DNA of 64,000 bases from Hymenobacter rubripertinctus (GTDB lineage Bacteria; Bacteroidota; Bacteroidia; Cytophagales; Hymenobacteraceae). Position 1 is the stretch's first letter; each line of letters begins with the position of its first letter. Both the position numbers and the translations under genes were made by a program. The notes under the pieces were generated by a model that saw only the letters and a program-made list of their open reading frames with translations, searched no databases and had not been told where the DNA came from. Below, one piece after another: positions 59,318-64,000 of this stretch. The stretch spans positions 186,069-250,068 of the forward strand of contig NZ_QYCN01000003.1 in assembly GCF_003583925.1 (NCBI RefSeq), written 5' to 3'.

Positions 59318-59410
59318 GTCATTCCGAGCTTGCCGAGGAATCTCGCGGGCTGACGTTGGATTACTGTTACAACGTCAGCCCGCGAGATTCCTCGGCAAGC
59401 TCGGAATGAC
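59318..59410. repeat. perfect GTCATTCCGA palindromic element
   Basis: The 41-bp arms 59318-59358 (GTCATTCCGAGCTTGCCGAG start) and 59370-59410 are exact reverse complements with an 11-base loop. It is the intact relative of the elements at 1863, 7344 and 27520. Confidence 0.95.
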
Positions 59411-59421
59411 AGTTCCTTACT

Positions 59422-59457
59422 TCACTCATTCACCGAGTCACTCATTCACTCATTCAC
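59422..59457. repeat. CACTCATT repeats before the patatin gene
   Basis: Imperfect repeats of TCACTCATTCA and related words run up to the ATG at 59462, similar in place and feel to the AACTCACTCCC repeats before 52110. Confidence 0.7.
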
Positions 59458-59461
59458 CTCC

Positions 59462-60283
59462 ATGTTAGGACTGGCACTTTCCGGGGGAGGCGCGCGGGGC
59501 ATTGCCCACCTGGGCGTGCTGGCGGCGCTCGATGAGCTGGCGCTGCCGGTGGGGCGGCTGGCGGGCGTGTCGTCGGGGGCCATTGCGGCCACGTTTTACG
59601 CCGCCGGAGTGCCCCCGCGTGAGATCATGCGGCTGTTGCAGGGCGTGAGCATCCCGCGCCTGACGCGGGTGGCGCTCAGCCGCTACGGGCTGCTGCACAT
59701 GGAGGCCGTGGGCCGCCTGTTCGAGCAGCACCTGGGGGTGGGGGCCACATTCGAGCAGCTACGATTGCCCGTTACGCTGGTCGCCACCGATATTGAGGCC
59801 GGTGAGTCGGTGCGCTTTTCCAGCGGGCTGCTGGTGCCGCCGCTGCTGGCCTCGTCGGCGGTGCCCATCCTGTACCGGCCGGTGCAGTACCAGGGGCGGC
59901 AGCTGGTGGATGGTGGCTTGCTCAACAACCTGCCCGTGGAGGCCCTGCTGGACGCTGCGCACCCGGGCCTGCGGGTGGTGGGGGTGCACTGCAACCCGCC
60001 CAACCCGCAGGCCCAGGTCAACAACATGCGGGGCCTGGTGGAGCGCACTCTCAACCTGGCCATTGCCGGCAACACGGTGCTCAGCAAGCAGCGCTGCCAG
60101 TTGCTGCTCGAACCGCCCGAGCTACGCCAGTACCGCACCATGAGCTTCCGCCAGGCCCCCGAAATGTTCGAAATCGGCTACCGCTACACGCTGGCCCAGG
60201 CGCGGCAGCTGGAGGCCCTGCTGGCCGGTAGCCCGCCCGCCGCCCAATCGGGAGAAGGCGGTAATGCGGAGCCGCTTATTTAG
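59462..60283 (+). CDS. patatin-like phospholipase
   Basis: A 273-residue single-domain hydrolase. The oxyanion loop is SGGGARGIAHLGVL (about 7-20), the nucleophile is GVSSGAI (about 37-43, the middle Ser) and the catalytic Asp is in VDGGLLNNLP (about 157-166). No signal peptide; it probably hydrolyses membrane lipids from the cytoplasmic side. It is followed by an acyltransferase gene in the same direction, so lipid remodelling is a plausible common theme. Confidence 0.92.
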   Translation: MLGLALSGGGARGIAHLGVLAALDELALPVGRLAGVSSGAIAATFYAAGVPPREIMRLLQGVSIPRLTRVALSRYGLLHMEAVGRLFEQHLGVGATFEQLRLPVTLVATDIEAGESVRFSSGLLVPPLLASSAVPILYRPVQYQGRQLVDGGLLNNLPVEALLDAAHPGLRVVGVHCNPPNPQAQVNNMRGLVERTLNLAIAGNTVLSKQRCQLLLEPPELRQYRTMSFRQAPEMFEIGYRYTLAQARQLEALLAGSPPAAQSGEGGNAEPLI

Positions 60284-60382
60284 GAGGGTCAGTGCGCCGC
60301 TTGCGCCACAATTTATCTAGCTTTAAGGCCCGGTAGGCGTTGGTACGCGCCGGATTTTCCCGTTCCCACCCGTTTCTCACCT

Positions 60383-60952
60383 ATGGCGCGCCGCACTTCT
60401 ACCTTCTGGTATCTGTTTTCGAAATTCTGGTTCTGGATGACCGGCTGGCGGCTGGGGCCGGTGGTGCCGCCCAATATCAGCAAGAGCATCATGATTGCCG
60501 CCCCGCACACCAGCAACTGGGACTTCATGTATGCCCGGGCAGCCTTTTTTCTGATGGACGTGGATCTGAAGGTGACCATCAAGAAGGAGTGGACCACCAT
60601 TCCGGTGCTCGGGGCGCTGGTGCGCAGCCTGGGTGGGCTGGGCGTCGACCGCAGCCGCAACAACAGCCTCGTGGATGTGATGGTGCGCCTGTTTAAGGAG
60701 CGCGAGGAGCTGGTGATTATGATTACGCCCGAGGGCACCCGCGGCTACCAGCCCAAGTGGCGCAAGGGTTTCTACCACACGGCCGTGGCCGCCGGCGTGC
60801 CCATCCTGCTCGGCTACCTCGACTATAAAAACAAGGAAGCCGGCGTCGGCCCCGCCTTCTGGCCCACCGGCGACTACGAGAAAGACCTGGAGGAAATCAA
60901 GGCCTTCTACCGCACCAAACAGGGGCGGTTCCCCGAAAAAGGCGTACGTTAG
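60383..60952 (+). CDS. PlsC-like 1-acylglycerol-3-phosphate acyltransferase family protein
   Basis: A 189-residue acyltransferase with the HTSNWD motif (HX4D, about 37-42), GVDRS and PEGTRG (about 115-120). These are blocks I and III of the PlsC/LPLAT family. It is shorter than typical PlsC and close to the small group found in many Bacteroidota. It transfers an acyl chain to lysophospholipid or another acceptor at the membrane. Confidence 0.9.
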   Translation: MARRTSTFWYLFSKFWFWMTGWRLGPVVPPNISKSIMIAAPHTSNWDFMYARAAFFLMDVDLKVTIKKEWTTIPVLGALVRSLGGLGVDRSRNNSLVDVMVRLFKEREELVIMITPEGTRGYQPKWRKGFYHTAVAAGVPILLGYLDYKNKEAGVGPAFWPTGDYEKDLEEIKAFYRTKQGRFPEKGVR

Positions 60953-61019
60953 GCTATCTGGCCACCGGGCCGGCGCATTGCCTGCGGGGAAAGCGGTTTC
61001 GCTTTATTGTGTGTTGCTC

Positions 61020-61595
61020 ATGGAAGATATCAAAAGCATTGTCTGGTTGCTGCTGGCCGTTGGGGTTTTCCTCTGGCAGATGGTGCAGAAACTGAAGAAG
61101 CAGACCGAAGCCGCCGACCAGAAACAGCAGCGGCGCACGGCGCGGCAGGATTTCGGGACGGCCAGGCCCGCGCCCATTCCTGCCCCACCGGTACCCAGCC
61201 TCTCGTTTGAGGAGCTGCTGGCCCAGATGCAGCGCCAGAACCGGGCGGAGGAAAGCCAGCCGGCCCCCGCCCCGGAGCCCGTTGCCGAAACGCGGCCGGC
61301 GTCGGTAGAGCCGCAGGGCCGCTATGCCCGCAGTCAGGAAAAAACGGAGGTCGAAATTCACTCCCTGGAGCTACCCGCCCCCGAGGCCCGCTCCCTGGAA
61401 GCGCCTAAGCGCGCCGCGCGCCGCGCCGATACCATGCCCCGCACCAGCACCCAGCACGGGCAGGAAGACTACTGGAGTCAGCCCCAACCCCCCACGCCCG
61501 TCCAGACCCGGCGCACCGTCAACGACCTGCTCCGCAGCCCCGCCGACATCCGCGCCGCCTTCGTGCTAAGCGAAATCCTGGGCAAGAAATGGTGA
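61020..61595 (+). CDS. single-pass membrane protein of unknown function
   Basis: A 191-residue protein with one N-terminal membrane helix (about residues 4-21, IVWLLLAVGVFLWQMV), a long Pro/Ala/Glu/Arg-rich disordered part and a short C-terminal block ADIRAAFVLSEILGKKW. The tail looks like a conserved docking segment. ATG at 61020 follows a plausible gap after the acyltransferase. Confidence 0.7.
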   Translation: MEDIKSIVWLLLAVGVFLWQMVQKLKKQTEAADQKQQRRTARQDFGTARPAPIPAPPVPSLSFEELLAQMQRQNRAEESQPAPAPEPVAETRPASVEPQGRYARSQEKTEVEIHSLELPAPEARSLEAPKRAARRADTMPRTSTQHGQEDYWSQPQPPTPVQTRRTVNDLLRSPADIRAAFVLSEILGKKW

Positions 61596-61707
61596 GGTGG
61601 TGAGGTGGTGAGGTGGTGAGGTGGTGAGGTTGACGTTCGAAGGGTTCGGCGGCGTAAATTGCGCAAACAGGGCTTTTGAACGTCAAAATCACCATTTCAC
61701 CACCTCA
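61592..61707. repeat. GGTGGTGAG tandem repeats and partial inverse
   Basis: Four to five copies of GGTGAGGT-type units begin inside the stop codon of the previous gene, and a shorter inverse (CACCATTTCACCACCTCACC) lies at 61688-61707 just before the DUF4159 gene end. Together they form another palindrome-like filler of a convergent gap. Confidence 0.8.
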
Positions 61708-61710
61708 CCG

Positions 61711-62379
61711 CTAGTCCTGCGTCAATGCGTACGTCACCAGGTTGGCCCCCATTTTCAGGGCTGCTTCGTGGCTGGCAGGGGTGTCTTCGGGGTAGGTGCC
61801 CAGGTCTTCCCAGCCGTTGCCCAGGTCGCATTCGTAGCTGTAGAAGCACACCAGCCGGCCCTTGTAGAGCAACCCGAAGCCCTGGGCCCGCTTGCCGTCG
61901 TGCTCATGGATTTTGGGCAGGCCCCGCGGAAACTGGAATTTCTGGTGGTAGATGGGGTGGGTGAAGGGCAGCTCGACAAACTCCAGGTCGGGAAACACTT
62001 TCTTCATCTCGGGCCGGATGAACTTGTCGAGGCCGTAGTTATCATCAATGTGCAGGAAACCGCCCCCGATCAGGTAGCGGCGCAGGTTGCGGGCGTCGAG
62101 GTCGGAGAACGTGACGTTGCCGTGGCCCGTCAGGTGCACGAAGGGGTAGGTGAGCAGCTCGGGCGAATCGAGCTCTACGGTGGCTTCATCAGGGCCGATG
62201 TTGGTGCCCAGCGCCTGGTTGCAGAAGCGGATCAGATTGGGCAGGCTGGTTTTGTTGGCGTACCAGTCGCCGCCGCCGCCGTAGTGCAGCTTGGCAATGC
62301 GGAAGCTGGGCGCTACCGGGGTCGCCGCCGTGAGGCTGAGCAGCAGGAGCAGGGCAAGAGCGAAGAAGGATTTGGGCAT
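61711..62379 (-). CDS. DUF4159 domain protein, secreted
   Basis: A 222-residue protein with a signal peptide (MPKSFFALALLLLLSLTAAT). The DUF4159 core shows AKLHYGGGGDWY (about 30-41), LTGHGNVTFSD (about 83-93), GGGFLHIDDNYGLDKFI (about 104-120) and GLLYKGRLVCFYSYECDLG. The fold is probably glutamine-amidotransferase-like and without clear catalytic residues. In Bacteroidota such genes often lie near MoxR/BatA loci, which is not the case here. The frame is open farther upstream, but the signal peptide decides the start. Confidence 0.85.
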   Translation of the reverse strand: MPKSFFALALLLLLSLTAATPVAPSFRIAKLHYGGGGDWYANKTSLPNLIRFCNQALGTNIGPDEATVELDSPELLTYPFVHLTGHGNVTFSDLDARNLRRYLIGGGFLHIDDNYGLDKFIRPEMKKVFPDLEFVELPFTHPIYHQKFQFPRGLPKIHEHDGKRAQGFGLLYKGRLVCFYSYECDLGNGWEDLGTYPEDTPASHEAALKMGANLVTYALTQD

Positions 62380-62513
62380 GGAAGCGGGAGCTTGGGGCAA
62401 ACGGGATTTACCTATAATTGCGCACCAGTCGGGAAAGTTCGGCGTCGGCCGCAAGGTAAGCACTCCATGCGGCTGATGTTCGGACGCCTCGCCGACCATT
62501 CGGGGGAAGTACT

Positions 62514-63101
62514 ATGAGTCAAGAAAAACTACAACATTTTCTACAGAGTACGGGGGTAATCAACGCGGGGCAGGCCCAAGAAGTAGCCGCGTATTTTACC
62601 CCTCGCACGCTACTTCGGCAAGAGTTGCTGCTGCGCACTGGTCAAATCAGCCAAGAATACCTGTTGCTGACCAGCGGTTACGTTCGGGCCTTTGCCTGCG
62701 ACCCTGAGGGACTGGAAGTTACTACGGCCTTCACCGGACCCGGACAGGTAGCACTGGAGGTTTCATCGTTCTTCACCCGAGTGCCTTCTCTTGAAACTAT
62801 ACAAGCCCTTACCGATTGTGAAGGTTGGACGCTCACGCACGAGCAGATGAATCAGTTGTTCCATGGCCGGCCGGAGTTCCGGGAATTTGGGCGCGGCGTG
62901 CTGGTGCGTGGGTTTGCGGCCCTCAAAAACCGGATGCTGGAAATGATAACCACTACCGCTGCCGTCCGATATGACCGCCTGTTAGCTGCTAGCCCCGAAA
63001 TTCTTCAGCATGCCTCTCTTAAGATGGTTGCCTCCTACTTGGGCGTGACAGATACTTCCCTTAGCCGCATCCGTAAAGTAAGCAGCCAGAAGGAAGGCTA
63101 G
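62514..63101 (+). CDS. Crp/Fnr-type transcription regulator
   Basis: A 195-residue regulator. Residues 1-115 form a cyclic-nucleotide-binding-type beta-barrel (LRTGQISQEYLLLTSGYVRA), followed by a dimer helix and a C-terminal HTH (MVASYLGVTDTSLSRIRK, about 170-187). It lacks the usual RPR-type phosphate loop and the Cys of Fnr, so the signal is unknown. Its base composition is AT-richer than its neighbours. It may regulate the membrane-protein genes that follow. Confidence 0.88.
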   Translation: MSQEKLQHFLQSTGVINAGQAQEVAAYFTPRTLLRQELLLRTGQISQEYLLLTSGYVRAFACDPEGLEVTTAFTGPGQVALEVSSFFTRVPSLETIQALTDCEGWTLTHEQMNQLFHGRPEFREFGRGVLVRGFAALKNRMLEMITTTAAVRYDRLLAASPEILQHASLKMVASYLGVTDTSLSRIRKVSSQKEG

Positions 63102-63183
63102 CCAGAGCATTCTTGCCATTTGGCAAGGAGGGGTAACTGGTCGCGAGGTTTCTTTGTGAAGTCCACTTCGCACTGTATCCACT

Positions 63184-63903
63184 ATGCCCCCGGTTCCTTT
63201 TTTCCTCAACCTGGCCTTTATCCTGACTACCGCCCTCACGCTGGGCCTGCTGCTATGGGCCGCGCCCCGGAACCGGCCGCTGCTGGCGGGGCTGCTGCTG
63301 TGGCTGCTGGTCCAGGCCGCGCTGGCCGGCCGCGGCTTCTACGTCGTCAGCAACACGCTGCCGCCCCGGTTTGCGCTGGTCATCGGGCCGCCGCTACTGG
63401 CGCTGGCGGGGCTGCTGACCACGACCCGGGGCCGCCGGTTCCTGGAGGCGCTGCAACCCGGGCGCCTGACGCTGCTACACGCTGTGCGGATACCTGTGGA
63501 GTTGGTGTTGTTTGGGCTCTATCACTACCAGGCCGTGCCCCGGCTCATGACGTTTGAGGGCCGCAACTGGGACATTCTGCTGGGCCTCACGGCTCCAGTG
63601 GTGTATTATCTGGGTTTCCGCCGCCGCTGGTTGGGGCGCGTGGGGCTGCTCATCTGGAACGGGGTGGGGCTGGGGCTGCTGGGCAACATCGTGCGGCTGG
63701 GGCTACTATCGGCGCCGGGGCCGTTTCAGCAATTCGCATTCGAGCAGCCCAACGTGGCGTTGCAGTACTTTCCCTACGTCTGGCTGCCCGCTTTCGTGGT
63801 GCCCGTGGTGCTGCTGGCGCATCTGGCGGCACTGTGGCAGCTGTTGAAGCCCGCACTGCGTGAAATTGCGCCAGATTTTACCGCCTCTATTTCCAGGAAT
63901 TGA
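63184..63903 (+). CDS. multi-pass membrane protein of unknown function
   Basis: A 239-residue protein with about six or seven hydrophobic helices and short polar loops. No family is recognised; the length and pattern resemble small membrane sensors or transporter fragments. It lies 82 bp after the Crp-like regulator and overlaps the next gene by one base (TGATG), so the two form a unit. Confidence 0.7.
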   Translation: MPPVPFFLNLAFILTTALTLGLLLWAAPRNRPLLAGLLLWLLVQAALAGRGFYVVSNTLPPRFALVIGPPLLALAGLLTTTRGRRFLEALQPGRLTLLHAVRIPVELVLFGLYHYQAVPRLMTFEGRNWDILLGLTAPVVYYLGFRRRWLGRVGLLIWNGVGLGLLGNIVRLGLLSAPGPFQQFAFEQPNVALQYFPYVWLPAFVVPVVLLAHLAALWQLLKPALREIAPDFTASISRN

Positions 63904-64000
63904 TGAACAGACGAAAACGGGCGAAATACGTGCTGACCGGGCTAGTGCTCTGGTTGCTGGTGCATACCCTGGTAGTAGTGGCGGAAGGGCTGCAAAGCCC
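63903..64000 (+). CDS. start of a membrane protein gene (cut by window edge)
   Basis: 32 codons starting MNRRKRAKYVLTGLVLWLL, with a positively charged start and one hydrophobic segment, then the window ends. The ATG shares its A with the previous stop codon. Too little is present to name a family. Confidence 0.55.
   Translation, partial: MNRRKRAKYVLTGLVLWLLVHTLVVVAEGLQS

Overview
The window looks like chromosomal DNA of a high-G+C member of the Bacteroidota, most probably Hymenobacter or a close relative. Three things point there. The promoters are of the Bacteroidota sigma type (TAnnTTTG at -7, with a TTG/TTTG about 20 bp upstream in the best cases, for example both tRNA-Asp genes and a small lipoprotein gene), and starts rarely have a Shine-Dalgarno sequence. 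The gene families are typical: DUF3127, a DPP11-like S46 peptidase, DUF4159, DUF1571, a Crp-like regulator, cyanophycinase and an AddAB-type helicase-nuclease pair. The gaps between genes are filled with short palindromic elements of several families. This is an inference from content, not a database match.

Layout. 1-5.0 kb (minus strand): MscS channel (cut by the window edge), two small membrane proteins, a fungal-type cytosine deaminase and the AddB-like nuclease. 5.3-11.4 kb: a membrane-anchored unknown, a Tet-type MFS exporter, the AddA-like helicase-nuclease and a thioesterase. 11.5-14.1 kb: cold-shock protein and a DEAD-box helicase with a Gly-rich tail. 14.3-25.3 kb: DUF2383, a HI0933-type flavoprotein, a sugar-nucleotide epimerase-like protein, a DECR-type reductase, DUF1571, a GT2 glycosyltransferase, an amidohydrolase, a beta-barrel-like protein, the S46 dipeptidyl-peptidase and YkvA. 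25.4-30.6 kb: DinB, a 38-aa Lys-rich protein, VOC, an AlbA_2/Schlafen protein, an SDR, an LRR-protein kinase and a DUF3127 protein with an SSB-like tail. 30.7-35 kb: isoaspartyl peptidase and cyanophycinase (a plausible cyanophycin-degradation pair) and an M1 aminopeptidase. 35-42.5 kb: L,D-transpeptidase lipoprotein, a XRE regulator in AT-richer DNA with repeated TGTAAAC sites, a small lipoprotein, a RhlE-like helicase and a NUDIX hydrolase. 42.7-49.2 kb: LpxH-like phosphoesterase, GT28-like transferase, GH1 glycosidase and an OmpA-family protein. 49.2-57.1 kb is the most accessory-looking part: an orphan SUKH protein, two remnants of a TMEM175-like channel around an S41 peptidase, a triple hairpin array, a pair of RlaP/COG3541-type nucleotidyltransferases, an IS982-family element with a broken transposase, an ADP-ribosylglycohydrolase and a duplicated tRNA-Asp. 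57.3-64 kb: accA, an MBL-fold hydrolase, a patatin, an acyltransferase, DUF4159, a Crp-like regulator and two membrane proteins.

Functional groupings. AddA and AddB would form a recombinational-repair exonuclease; both subunits carry repeat-derived, in-frame linkers between their helicase-like and nuclease parts. CspA and the DEAD-box helicase form a cold/RNA-remodelling locus. Cyanophycinase plus isoaspartyl peptidase could take cyanophycin to free Asp and Arg; no synthetase is in the window. The phosphoesterase, GT28 and GH1 genes lie in the same direction and suggest envelope glycolipid or glycan metabolism. The two nucleotidyltransferases and the ADP-ribosylglycohydrolase, separated by an insertion sequence, are the best candidate here for an undescribed RNA- or nucleotide-modifying module, but that link is inference.

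Most longer antisense reading frames in this G+C-rich DNA are shadows and were left out. Residue positions are approximate, counted by hand.
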